Shown: positions 8,500 to 19,027 of the stretch, in pieces
Layout of the letters: each line of letters starts with the position of its first letter
Numbering within the stretch: position 1 is the first letter of the stretch
Assembly (NCBI RefSeq): GCF_016629665.1
Contig: NZ_JAEPRQ010000001.1
Coordinates: 1,054,001-1,118,000, forward strand
DNA: 64,000 bases
Origin: Paracoccus caeni
GTDB lineage: Bacteria > Pseudomonadota > Alphaproteobacteria > Rhodobacterales > Rhodobacteraceae
Direction of reading: 5' to 3'
The notes under the pieces: model-generated
Told to the model about the DNA's origin: nothing
Databases searched by the model: none
What the model saw: only the letters and a program-made list of their open reading frames with translations
Made by a program: the position numbers and the translations under genes

Positions 8500-9539
8500 T
8501 GGTCCTCCAGATGCCAGAAAAGCGGGAAGCCCGCGTCGAAAACAGTGACAGCCTCGTCGCCGACATTGATCGAGGCGGGATAATCGGCGGGCGTATCGCG
8601 CTTTACCAGACGAATGCGGTCGTCATTCGGCGGCAGGCCGTAAAAGGCGGCGCCATTCAGGCTGGTGAAGGCTTCGAGCCGGTCCAGCGCGCTGTCATCC
8701 TCGAATACCTGCGCAAGGATCGACATGGTATTCGGCGCGGTAAAGCAGCCAGCGCAACCGCAGGGTTGCAGCTTGGCGCTGTCCGGGTGCGGCGCGCTGT
8801 CGGTGCCAAGGAAGAACCGCGCCTCGCCGCTGGTCGCGGCCTCGCGCAGGGCAAGACGATGACTTTCACGCTTCGCGACCGGTAGGCAGTAATAATGCGG
8901 GCGAATGCCTCCGGCGAGGATCGCATTGCGGTTGATGACCAGATGGTGCGTGGTGATCGTCGCGCCCAGATCATCGCCGCCGGAGCGTGCATAGGCAACG
9001 CCGTCTGAGGTGGTGATATGTTCCATCACCACGCGCAGGCGGGGGGTGGCGCGGCGAACCGGGTCCAGCACGCGGTCGATAAAGACAGCCTCGCGGTCGA
9101 AGATATCGACAGCCGGATCAGTGACCTCACCATGAACGCAAAGCGGGATGCCAGCTTCGGCCATCGCCTCCAGCACCGGGCGCACGCGGTCGAAATCGGT
9201 CACGCCGCTGGCCGAATTGGTCGTCGCGCCCGCCGGATACAGCTTCACCGCGCGGATGATGCCGTCACGATGGGCGGCGACGACATCTGCCGGATCGGTC
9301 GTGTCGGTCAGATAAAGCGTCATCTGTGGCTGCAGCGCCGCGCCCTCGGGCAGGGCGGCAAGGATACGGTCGCGATAGGCGGCGGCCTGGGCGCCCGTCA
9401 CCACGGGCGGCACCAGATTGGGCATGATGATGGCGCGGCCGAAACCGGTCGAATGCTGCGCCACGGCCTGCAACATCGCGCCGTCGCGCAGATGCAGGTG
9501 CCAGTCGTCGGGGCGGCGAAGAATGATGCTGTCGGTCAT
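8496..9539 (-). CDS. pyrC: Dihydroorotase
   Basis: Zinc amidohydrolase that cyclises carbamoyl aspartate to dihydroorotate. With 347 residues it belongs to the short, E. coli-type class. The metal-binding HLH of [10 protein letters not shown] is at residues 11-20 (His14, His16), followed by later His residues (VHGE, MEHI) and the GTDSAPH metal-Asp motif. It heads the pyrC-pyrE pair; the divergent small gene at 9697 reads the other way. Confidence 0.96.
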   Translation of the reverse strand: MTDSIILRRPDDWHLHLRDGAMLQAVAQHSTGFGRAIIMPNLVPPVVTGAQAAAYRDRILAALPEGAALQPQMTLYLTDTTDPADVVAAHRDGIIRAVKLYPAGATTNSASGVTDFDRVRPVLEAMAEAGIPLCVHGEVTDPAVDIFDREAVFIDRVLDPVRRATPRLRVVMEHITTSDGVAYARSGGDDLGATITTHHLVINRNAILAGGIRPHYYCLPVAKRESHRLALREAATSGEARFFLGTDSAPHPDSAKLQPCGCAGCFTAPNTMSILAQVFEDDSALDRLEAFTSLNGAAFYGLPPNDDRIRLVKRDTPADYPASINVGDEAVTVFDAGFPLFWHLEDQ

Positions 9540-9696
9540 GGCTTGCCTCTATACTCACCGTTGCCGATTTGCCAAGCCGGGAACGCGACATTGCGCAGTT
9601 GCCCTAAAGTGTGACTTGCGCCCGTCGTCCCATCGTCACAGAGTGACCAAGACTCGTATGATCGAGCCCTTTCTCGCAGAAAGGAGATTTTTGCGC

Positions 9697-10008
9697 ATGT
9701 TCCCAATGACTTTCTTGGCATCACCTGCCAATCCGCTGCGCCTGTGGTCGCAAGTTGCACGAATAGCAATCGAGTCGCAGATGGTAATCGGCATACGTAT
9801 GGCCGGCATGATGGGGGTGGTAGCACAGTCTCCAGGGGAGCCGTTCAGAATGATCGGGGAAAAACAGGCGGCTGCATCGGAATCACTGTTCGCCTTCGCG
9901 CAAGCCGCAGGACGCGGGGCCAGTCCCGACCGGGTGATTTCCGCGGCGCTTCGTCCCTATGGCAAGCGCACACGAGCAAATTCCCGGCGCTTGACCCATC
10001 AGCGCTAA
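9697..10008 (+). CDS. Small conserved Rhodobacteraceae protein (often mislabelled 'antifreeze protein')
   Basis: A 103-residue protein with an amphipathic Met/Ala-rich central helix (SQMVIGIRMAGMMGV, then GEPFRMIGEKQAAASESL) and a basic C-terminal tail (RPYGKRTRANSRRL). Short proteins of this type are common in Rhodobacteraceae and are often named 'antifreeze protein' by automatic transfer, without evidence. The layout is somewhat like short phasins, but I cannot assign a role. The start at 9697 is chosen for a good ribosome site (AAGGAG, 10 bases upstream); the frame also has an ATG at 9658. A strong terminator follows. Confidence 0.75.
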   Translation: MFPMTFLASPANPLRLWSQVARIAIESQMVIGIRMAGMMGVVAQSPGEPFRMIGEKQAAASESLFAFAQAAGRGASPDRVISAALRPYGKRTRANSRRLTHQR

Positions 10009-10051
10009 ACAGCATGTGTTGAACCGTCTGGCCTCTGCCGGGCGGTCATGA

Positions 10052-10083
10052 AAAAGGCGGCGGGTTTCGACCCGCCGCCTTTT
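10052..10083. terminator. Bidirectional terminator between the small gene and gap
   Basis: A 14-bp perfect stem (AAAAGGCGGCGGGT and its complement) with a TTCG tetraloop at 10066-10069. It has a T-tract on either strand and serves the convergent small gene (+) and gap (-). Confidence 0.9.
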
Positions 10084-10102
10084 CAATTTCCAGTCGCTGC
10101 AA

Positions 10103-11104
<1,002 letters not shown>

Positions 11105-11182
11105 GTCTATCTCTCCCGACAAATGACGTTGGCCTCATCTACCGTGCGGAACGCCGCGATGCAAATGCACACTTGCAGTTAA

Positions 11183-11196
11183 TGTTTGCGTTAACA
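11183..11196 (-). promoter_or_regulatory. LacI-family-type operator upstream of gap (CceR-like)
   Basis: TGTTTGCGTTAACA, an imperfect palindrome centred on CG, differs at one position from the TGTTAnCGnTAACA form typical of LacI-family operators and resembles sites described for the alphaproteobacterial central-carbon regulator CceR. It is 79-92 bp before the gap start. The regulator's identity is inference. Confidence 0.6.
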
Positions 11197-11229
11197 TTTG
11201 GGGCGACTGTGAGGCGGTGTGCGGTCAGA

Positions 11230-11373
11230 TCAGCGCCAGAAGCTAAGATATTCGATGAAGCTGTCGAAAGATTTGGCGACGATCAGGGGCAGATCCTGAT
11301 GCAGCCAGAAATGATCGACGGCGAAAATCGCCACGATCAGGAAGAATAGCGTGATTGCGATGGAATTGGTCAT
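11230..11373 (-). CDS. 47-residue single-pass membrane protein, function unknown
   Basis: A short open frame with an ATG at 11373, preceded by a good ribosome site (CAGGAG, 7 bases upstream), and a TGA at 11230. The product begins with a hydrophobic helix (about residues 5-19, IAITLFFLIVAIFAVDHF) and ends in a short amphipathic stretch with LSFWR at the C-terminus. The ribosome site, the membrane helix and the position ahead of gap on the same strand support a real gene. I recognise no family. The gap operator lies between the two, so it probably has its own transcript or forms an upstream part of the gap transcript. Confidence 0.65.
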   Translation of the reverse strand: MTNSIAITLFFLIVAIFAVDHFWLHQDLPLIVAKSFDSFIEYLSFWR

Positions 11374-11506
11374 GCCCGTGCTCCTGCCATTCTTATCGAT
11401 CCGCGAAGCGGAGGGGGCAAGAGCGGAGTGGAGCGCTAAGACCCGACCGAAGAATACAAAGCAAAATCAATGAACCCACACTTCTCCATTAGATATCTTC
11501 AACCGG

Positions 11507-12538
11507 CTACCGCGCTGCCTCAGGTCCATCTCCGACCTCTGACGCCGGGATCAGGGTCAGGCTGCCTGCCGTTTCCAGTCGCCGGATCTCCGCCACGATC
11601 TGTGTCATGGCATCGTCGATATCCTCCGCCTTTGGTTTCTCAAGTGCGTCCCGTTCGTCCCGCAGCGTATCGGCCATTCGTTGCGGCAGGTTGGACAGAA
11701 TGAAATCCACCGCTGCGGCATCTTCGGGGGCCGATGTGGTCAAGGCGAGGACGATCACCTGCTGATCCATTTCGCGCATGATTCGGGAAATGTCGCGCGC
11801 CTGAATGCGTTGCGGTATCTGGGCGAAGATGAAGATCGCCTTGCGCACGCCACCTGCGAAATCCGAATCCTGCTGGTCCAGCACCGCCAGCATATCATCG
11901 CGCAGATCCGCAGTGGCGAAGTTCAGAATCGCCCCCATCCGGTCGGCTGCGGGCGAGGGCAGGGCGGGTTTGGGTCGGGCTTCGGCCGCTTGCAGCAGGA
12001 TCAGGCCAATCCGGTTCAGCGCAGGTGGGCTGACATCGGCGGTCATCGGCATGGCTTGGGCCACCGCCCTTGCCCGGTCGCGCTGCAAGCCAGAGAAGAT
12101 CCGTGACGCGCGTTCGACCGGCAGTTTCGACAGCATCAGCGCGACAATTTCCACCGCCTCGCTTTCCGCAAGGTGCGCGATTGCTTCATCCGCCAGCATC
12201 GCGATCCGGTCCCACGGATCGCCGCGCCCGGAAAACGCCGCGATCCTGCGCAAGCGGTCGGCGCTGTCATGGGACAGCCGCCCGTCAAGCATCGTCAATG
12301 TCCCGTCAAGATCACCGGGAAAGATCACCCCGACAGCTTCCAGATGATCGCAGAATTCAGAAATTACCGCATCGCGGGTCTGACGGTCGATCACCGCCAT
12401 ACCCGCCATTTCTTCGGCCAAAAGGGTCTGGGCGTCGATGGACAGTTGCGACAGGTCGGCGACATCCTCATCCTCCAGCAACAGCCGGACGATGACCGCC
12501 GCTTTCTGCCGCGGGCTAAGTGTCGCCTGCATGTTCAT
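11507..12538 (-). CDS. FliG-like flagellar motor switch protein
   Basis: 343 residues. The C-terminal half resembles FliG middle/C-domains: RDISRIMREMDQQVIVLALTTS matches the conserved segment before the torque helix, and LPQRMADTLRDERDAL matches the charged torque helix of FliG (R/D/E pattern kept). The N-terminal half (MNMQATLSPRQKAAVIVRLLL) also fits FliG-N. It is diverged and no other flagellar gene lies within the window on either side, so it may be the genome's only FliG placed away from the main cluster, as in some Rhodobacteraceae, or a second copy. FliG sits on the cytoplasmic face of the rotor and contacts MotA. Confidence 0.75.
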   Translation of the reverse strand: MNMQATLSPRQKAAVIVRLLLEDEDVADLSQLSIDAQTLLAEEMAGMAVIDRQTRDAVISEFCDHLEAVGVIFPGDLDGTLTMLDGRLSHDSADRLRRIAAFSGRGDPWDRIAMLADEAIAHLAESEAVEIVALMLSKLPVERASRIFSGLQRDRARAVAQAMPMTADVSPPALNRIGLILLQAAEARPKPALPSPAADRMGAILNFATADLRDDMLAVLDQQDSDFAGGVRKAIFIFAQIPQRIQARDISRIMREMDQQVIVLALTTSAPEDAAAVDFILSNLPQRMADTLRDERDALEKPKAEDIDDAMTQIVAEIRRLETAGSLTLIPASEVGDGPEAAR

Positions 12539-12581
12539 CCCGCCCCCGATTGGCCGCCTGATTCATCTGCGGCAAATCTGG

Positions 12582-12616
12582 CAGGGTTTCGCTAAGAATG
12601 AGTTAGCGAAACCCTG
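12582..12616. terminator. 14-bp perfect hairpin between purB and fliG-like gene
   Basis: CAGGGTTTCGCTAA (12582-12595) and its exact complement (12603-12616) with a 7-base loop. It follows the purB stop on the minus strand. No clear T-run follows, so it may end or stabilise the purB transcript. Confidence 0.6.
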
Positions 12617-12630
12617 AAAGGACGAGAAAA

Positions 12631-13944
<1,314 letters not shown>

Positions 13945-14101
13945 GGCGGGCTCCTTTCGGTTGCAGGCGACATAACCGCGTGCTGCCGCCGGGGCAAGTT
14001 TCCGGTTGCAATCGGGGCGGCAATTGTCCCGATCGGCGGGAACATTCCGTGCAGCCTGCGGGTTAAGCGACAAACATCCCGCGCAATCCGGAGACAGCCC
14101 G

Positions 14102-14863
14102 ATGGCCGCCAATGACGAAGACATCCAGCAGATGACCGAAGCCGACCGCACCAGCGAGACCCGCTTTGGTCCGCGCCCGGTGCCAGAGGGGCATCGTAAG
14201 GCGGCGGATTATCCCTATCATGATCGGGTTTCCTCTCGTGTCATTCCGTCGGGGCGGGTCTCGCCGGACGGTCGTTCGGCCTATCCGACGCCTTCGCTGA
14301 CCAGCAAGATACTGGTCTTTGGCGGTGTGGCGCTTGGGGTTGCGGGGGCGACGGCGGGGGCGGTGCTTGCCGCGCGCAAGATCGCGGGACTGATCGGCGG
14401 TGATCAGGATAATGCGCGCGGGTCACGCAGGGCGTCCGTGGCGCCGCGCTTTGCGGAACTGGACGAGGATGAGCGCGAGGCGATGCGCAGCCGTGTCAGG
14501 GCGCAGTCGCGCCATGACAGCCGCGAGGCGGCACGGCTGCGGGCCGAGGCGTCGCGGAAGCGGGACAGACCTCGCCGGAATGTCGCGCGTGAGATGACCG
14601 ATACGGCGAATGATCTGTCCTCGGGGCTGGACGGGCTTGGCAAGGCGCTGTTCAGCGCCTTCACGGGGTTCCGAAGCGTTGCCGGTCAGGCGACTGGAAT
14701 CGTGTCGGAATTTGCCGCTGCGGCGGATCAATTGCGCAACATCCTGGGAAATGGTGAGCCGCAGCGGCACGCCCGTGACGATACCCGTGCTGAGGAGGTG
14801 GAAGCGGATCAGGATTCCTTTCGCCAACAGGAACGAGAGCGGCAGCGCACGCACCGCCTTTGA
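14102..14863 (+). CDS. Unknown protein with one membrane helix and charged C-terminal half
   Basis: A 253-residue protein that I do not recognise. The N-terminal ~75 residues are polar and Pro/Arg-rich. A Gly/Ala-rich membrane or membrane-associated helix lies around 67-90 (ILVFGGVALGVAGATAGAVLAARKIAGLI). It is followed by a strongly charged Arg/Glu/Asp region and an amphipathic Ala/Gly helix near 180-220. The end is very charged (RQQERERQRTHRL). It is followed 26 bp later by a YihY/BrkB-family gene on the same strand, so the two are likely one operon and may act at the membrane together. The start at 14102 is chosen because it precedes the soluble domain; earlier codons in frame are not needed. 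Confidence 0.7.
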   Translation: MAANDEDIQQMTEADRTSETRFGPRPVPEGHRKAADYPYHDRVSSRVIPSGRVSPDGRSAYPTPSLTSKILVFGGVALGVAGATAGAVLAARKIAGLIGGDQDNARGSRRASVAPRFAELDEDEREAMRSRVRAQSRHDSREAARLRAEASRKRDRPRRNVAREMTDTANDLSSGLDGLGKALFSAFTGFRSVAGQATGIVSEFAAAADQLRNILGNGEPQRHARDDTRAEEVEADQDSFRQQERERQRTHRL

Positions 14864-14888
14864 CCGAACCGGACCGGCACAGCACAGG

Positions 14889-15893
14889 ATGACGACGCAG
14901 GAAACACCGCCGAAATCGGTCTGGAACAGCCTGACCGGCGAGCTTGATGATGCAGAGCGCGACCGTTTCGGACTTGGCGAAACCTCTGCCAAGCCGCAGG
15001 CGAGCGCGCCGTCGGGGCGCATGCGGGATATGGGTGGCCGCGATCTGTTGGAGATCGGCAAGGAGACCGTCAGCCGGATCGGCTCGGATCGGGTGACGGC
15101 GGTGGCAGGCGGGATCACGTTCTTTGCGCTCTTGTCGCTGTTTCCGGCGATGACGGCTTTCGTGTCGATCTATGGGCTGGTGTCGGACCCCGCCACCATC
15201 GCGCAGCATGTGCAATTGCTGGAAAATATCGTGCCGCCCGACGGTCTGGCGATCATCGGCAATCAATTGACGGCGATCACCTCTTCCTCGGGCTCGGCGC
15301 TGTCGCTGGCGGGGATCGCCGGTCTGCTGATGGCGTTCTATTCAGCGAATGGCGGGATGAAGGCGCTGTTGTCGGCGCTGAACGTCGCCTTTTATCAGTC
15401 CGAGACGCGAAGCTTTCTGCGGCTCAATCTGGTGGCGATGATGTTCACCTTGGGCGGGTTGATCATGGTGATGGCGATGCTGCTGGTGATCGCGGTGCTG
15501 CCTGCGGTTCTGCTGTGGCTGCCGCTGCCGGATGCGACCAGCAACCTGCTGCGCTTTGTCAGATGGCCGATCATGTTCTTCGTGCTGATCGTCGGATTGG
15601 CGGCGATCTATCGATGGGGGCCAGCCGCGCCGGAATCCCGCTGGCGCTGGATCTCGCCCGGCGCAGTGATCGCGGCTGTCGCATTGGTCGCGGCCTCGAT
15701 CCTCTTTAGCTGGTATGCGGCGAATTTTGCCAATTACAACAAGACCTACGGCTCGCTTGGCGCGGTGATTGCACTGATGATGTGGCTGTGGCTGTCAGCG
15801 ATGATCGTGTTGACCGGGGCCGAGATCAATGCCGGGATAGACCGCCATCTGCGCAGAAAACAGGGACTGCCGGACCGGGTGAAACTGGCCTGA
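14889..15893 (+). CDS. YihY/BrkB-family inner membrane protein
   Basis: 334 residues with six predicted helices and the family's hallmark segments: VAGGITFFALLSLFPAMTAFVSIYGL near residues 75-100, and YGSLGAVIALMMWLWLSAMIVLTGAEINA near the C-terminus. It was once annotated as ribonuclease BN, now known to be wrong. Members are inner membrane proteins of unclear role, with transport or envelope maintenance proposed. Residues 1-55 are a polar cytoplasmic extension. It is second in a probable operon with the unknown membrane protein and is convergent with the motor-like pair. Confidence 0.88.
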   Translation: MTTQETPPKSVWNSLTGELDDAERDRFGLGETSAKPQASAPSGRMRDMGGRDLLEIGKETVSRIGSDRVTAVAGGITFFALLSLFPAMTAFVSIYGLVSDPATIAQHVQLLENIVPPDGLAIIGNQLTAITSSSGSALSLAGIAGLLMAFYSANGGMKALLSALNVAFYQSETRSFLRLNLVAMMFTLGGLIMVMAMLLVIAVLPAVLLWLPLPDATSNLLRFVRWPIMFFVLIVGLAAIYRWGPAAPESRWRWISPGAVIAAVALVAASILFSWYAANFANYNKTYGSLGAVIALMMWLWLSAMIVLTGAEINAGIDRHLRRKQGLPDRVKLA

Positions 15894-15896
15894 GCG

Positions 15897-17576
15897 TTAG
15901 CGCTCGGTCAGTTTCAGCTCAATCCGGCGGTTCAGCGCTAGCACTTCGGGGCTGTTGCCTTCCGCAACGGGACGGGTATCGGAAAAGCCGGTCGCGGCCA
16001 GACGGTTCGCCGGGAAGCCAAGATCGTCGGTCATATAGCGCACCACGGCCAGCGCCCGCGCCTGACTGAGTTCCCAGTTGTCGCGATAGCGCCCGGTGCC
16101 CGACAACGCCGTGCTGTCGGTATGACCATCGACACGGATGATCCAGTCGATCTCGGGCGGGATTTCATCCGAGATTTCGGACAGCATCCCGGCCACATTG
16201 GCGACCTGCGTACGGCCTGCATCGGACAAGGTCGCCTCGCCCGGCGCGAACAGAACCTCGGACTGGAAGACGAAGCGGTCGCCGACCACCTGAACCCCTT
16301 CGCGGCCCGACAGAATTTCGGACAGACGACCGAAGAATTCCGAACGGTAGCGGGCCAGATCGCGGGCCTCTGCCTCGGCCTTGGTGCGCGCCTCTTCCTC
16401 AAGCACCAGTCGCCGGTCCTTTTCCTCGGCGGCAAGCAGAAGTGCGGCGTTCAACTGTTGCCCCAGATTCTCAACCCGCAATTCGGCCTGCTGCTGATCA
16501 TCCCCTGCCGTATCCAGAAGCGCCTGCAACGATCCAAGCTGCGCGGTTAGCGAGGCGACCTGTTCATTCAACAGGGTAACCCGCCGCTGGCCGTCATCCG
16601 ACAGGTTCTGCTGATCCGCCAAGGCCGCTTGCGCGGTGGCCAGCAATGCCGCCTGTCGCTGCGCCTCGGTCAGTTGCGTCGCAGCCGAGCTTGTCGCCTG
16701 ATCGCGGGCGGCCTCGGCGGCGGCCAGCAGGGTCAGCGTTTCCTCGGCCCGTTTGCGGCTTTCCTCAAGCGACAGGGTCATCGCGGTCAATTCGCTATCT
16801 GCGCTTTCCAGCCGTTCGCGCAGCAGCTTCGCGGCTTCGGCATCGGCCAGACGCGCGGCCTCTGCCTCGGACAATTCGGCTTGCAGGGCTGTCGCCTGCA
16901 GCTGATTGCCCGCGTTCCGGTTGCGCAGATCGGTGATCAGCGCTTCCAGAGCCTCGCGCCGTGCAGCGGCAAGACGGGCCTGTTCCGCCTGCGCATCAAT
17001 CTCGATCCGCGCCGCCGCAACGGCCAGTTCCGCAGCGCTGGCACGGCTTTCCTGCTGCGTGATCTCGGTCTGCATGACCAGACGTTGCGATGCGGCGAAT
17101 TGCTCGTTCGCGGCCCGTGCGGCGATCAGTGCCGCAACCTCGGCCTCGAAATCGGTCAGCCGGGTCCGCGCCTCGGTCAGTTCGCCCTGTCGTGTGTCAA
17201 GCTGGTTGGCAAGCTGGGTGATCCGTGCCGCACGCTCACGGGCTGCGGCCTCTGCATCGGCGGTACGGGCCTGCTGATCGGCAAGATCGGTCTGCAACGC
17301 CGCCTCGCGCCCTTCGGAGACGGTCAGCGCCCGGCCCAGTTGATCGATCTGCTGGCCCAGCGATTGCAGCCGCAGATCCTGCTGCGAAAGCCGTTGCTCC
17401 TGCCCCTCGATGGTGGTTCCCTGCGTGTCCAACTGCTCTCGCAGAACGGATTGCGCGACCATGAAAATGGTCAGCACGAACAGCAGAACCATCAGCAACG
17501 TCGTCATTGCATCGACATAGCCGGGCCAAATCGTCGTCGCGAAGCGATTGCCGCCCGAGGCGCGGTGCAGGGCCAT
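15897..17576 (-). CDS. MotB/OmpA-like protein with very long periplasmic coiled coil
   Basis: 559 residues. The N-terminus is MotB/ZorB-like: a short cytoplasmic tail, then WPGYVDAMTTLLMVLLFVLTIFMV with Asp22 at the place of the proton-carrying Asp of MotB. Residues ~46-430 are an unbroken Ala/Glu/Gln/Arg coiled coil, long enough to cross the periplasm. The C-terminal ~120 residues are an OmpA/MotB peptidoglycan-binding domain with VDGHTDS, the Asp-containing RYRDNWELSQARA and NRRIEL. It therefore looks like an ion-driven stator anchored to the wall. It lies 3 bp after an ExbB/MotA-like gene and must be its partner. MotB is usually ~300 residues; this one is nearly twice that. Confidence 0.85.
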   Translation of the reverse strand: MALHRASGGNRFATTIWPGYVDAMTTLLMVLLFVLTIFMVAQSVLREQLDTQGTTIEGQEQRLSQQDLRLQSLGQQIDQLGRALTVSEGREAALQTDLADQQARTADAEAAARERAARITQLANQLDTRQGELTEARTRLTDFEAEVAALIAARAANEQFAASQRLVMQTEITQQESRASAAELAVAAARIEIDAQAEQARLAAARREALEALITDLRNRNAGNQLQATALQAELSEAEAARLADAEAAKLLRERLESADSELTAMTLSLEESRKRAEETLTLLAAAEAARDQATSSAATQLTEAQRQAALLATAQAALADQQNLSDDGQRRVTLLNEQVASLTAQLGSLQALLDTAGDDQQQAELRVENLGQQLNAALLLAAEEKDRRLVLEEEARTKAEAEARDLARYRSEFFGRLSEILSGREGVQVVGDRFVFQSEVLFAPGEATLSDAGRTQVANVAGMLSEISDEIPPEIDWIIRVDGHTDSTALSGTGRYRDNWELSQARALAVVRYMTDDLGFPANRLAATGFSDTRPVAEGNSPEVLALNRRIELKLTER

Positions 17577-17579
17577 GAT

Positions 17580-18950
17580 CTAGCTTTTCCCGCGCGGCTG
17601 GACCGGATAATCCGGCAGAAGATCGTCACGGAACGGGTCGTTGAAGCGCGCGGCGCGGACGGCGCGGGTCAAAACCAGCAGATCGGTGCGCAGATCGGCT
17701 ACCATCTGGTTCCGCCCCTCGCCAAGATCCGAGGCCATCCGTGACAGCGCAGCCTCGATCCCTGACAGATCGGGGGGCGGGGCGACGGGGCGGGTGTCCT
17801 GCTGACGAGCCAGATCGACCATCTGCCGCTGTCCTTCAACAAGCTGATTCAGCGTCGAATTCAGTGCCGCAACCCGCGCCAATGCGGATTCGCGCTCTGC
17901 CTCGGTCCGGTGAACCAGCGCCTCCAAAGCCTCGGCCATGATCACGATCCGCTCGTCTGCCAACGAAGCGGCATCGTCGCGCGCCGCATCGCGTTCGGCA
18001 TGGTATTGCTGCAGGCGGACCATCTGCGCGGCCATCTGCTCCATGAAGCCCGCGATGGCCGCGTGGTCCAGACTGTCGCCGTCTGAATCCGCAAGGCTGA
18101 TCGAGGTAAAGCCCGACATCCACTCTTCCAACTCGCGGTAGAAGCGGTTCTGGCCATGTGTCACGAACAGTTCCAAAAGCCCCAGAACCAGCGACCCGGC
18201 AAGACCCAGAAGCGAGGATGAGAAGGCCGTAGCCATGCCGCCCAACTGACCTTCCAGCCCGTTCATCAGCTTTTCGAAGACCTGAATCCCGGTCTCACCT
18301 TCCTGCGGGGCCAGCGAGCGGATGGTTTCGACAATGGCCGGAATGGTAATCGCGAGACCGTAGAAGGTGCCAAGAAGGCCAAGGAAGATTAGCAGGTTAG
18401 AGAGGTATCTTGTGATATCGCGAAGCTCGTCGATCCGCTGGGCCACGGAATCGAGGATTGAGCGGGCCGAGCCGGTCGAGATCGTTCCGCCAACCGGCCC
18501 ACGCGCGCCAAGCAGCGCGGCCAAGGGTGCCAGCAGACGCGGCGCGGCATCGCCGTCATGGACCTGAGAGCGGGCTGCGATGCCCTTCTCGACGGCATTG
18601 CGGCGCCGGGCGGCGAAACGCTCGATCCAGCTGACCGAGCGGATAAGCTGGCCGACCTGCCAGAAGCAGGCCAGAACGCCCAGCCCGAAGGTGGCAAGGA
18701 TCACACCGTTCAGCCACAGATTCGCCTGAAAGATCGGCAGGATGCGGCCATAGGCGACCCATGCCCCGGCCATCACCAGCGCCAGAACCGTCAGCATCAG
18801 GACGATCTGACGCACCGGCTGCGAGAAATGCGGCTGCGTGGGCAGCGCCGCTGCGGCAATGTCGCGGCGGGCGGTGATTCGGCGGCTGGAGCCGCTGGCC
18901 TTGCCGGAAGTCGAGGCTTCCTGCCCCTGAGTGCTGTCTGGATCGCTCAA
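17580..18950 (-). CDS. ExbB/MotA/TolQ-like proton-channel protein with cytoplasmic C-terminal tail
   Basis: About 456 residues. Two early membrane helices, a cytoplasmic segment and two later helices (FLGLLGTFYGLAITIPAIVETI and the GMATAFSSSLLGLAGSLVLGLLELFV pair) show the MotA/TolQ/ExbB channel fold. After the last helix come ~150 residues of mostly coiled-coil cytoplasmic tail. TTG at 18950 is chosen as start because an AGGAA ribosome site precedes it and no ATG is available; the frame can extend to TTG at 19016. With the downstream MotB/OmpA-like gene it forms a likely 5:2 ion-driven motor unit. The annotation 'biopolymer transporter ExbB' fits poorly because there is no ExbD or TonB nearby. 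Confidence 0.82.
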   Translation of the reverse strand: MSDPDSTQGQEASTSGKASGSSRRITARRDIAAAALPTQPHFSQPVRQIVLMLTVLALVMAGAWVAYGRILPIFQANLWLNGVILATFGLGVLACFWQVGQLIRSVSWIERFAARRRNAVEKGIAARSQVHDGDAAPRLLAPLAALLGARGPVGGTISTGSARSILDSVAQRIDELRDITRYLSNLLIFLGLLGTFYGLAITIPAIVETIRSLAPQEGETGIQVFEKLMNGLEGQLGGMATAFSSSLLGLAGSLVLGLLELFVTHGQNRFYRELEEWMSGFTSISLADSDGDSLDHAAIAGFMEQMAAQMVRLQQYHAERDAARDDAASLADERIVIMAEALEALVHRTEAERESALARVAALNSTLNQLVEGQRQMVDLARQQDTRPVAPPPDLSGIEAALSRMASDLGEGRNQMVADLRTDLLVLTRAVRAARFNDPFRDDLLPDYPVQPRGKS

Positions 18951-19027
18951 CGGGTTCGTTTCCTGTTCCGGCCTGATGTTAGCGGCGAGAATAGGCGGCG
19001 ATTCGGCACTTGCCAAGTTTTCCGGCG

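Noticed and set aside
14661..15266. Minus-strand frame opposite the YihY gene
   Set aside because: It overlaps a well-supported gene and its product has shadow-like composition.
15897..18950. Zorya defence system (ZorA/ZorB)
   Set aside because: The channel/MotB-like layout is similar, but no ZorC, ZorD or ZorE-type effector gene lies beside it; neighbours are ChaC and YihY, and the long coiled coil is in the MotB-like rather than only in the MotA-like partner.
15897..18950. ExbB-ExbD or Tol system for the TonB receptor
   Set aside because: The second protein has a large OmpA domain, unlike ExbD or TolR, and the receptor is 43 kb away.
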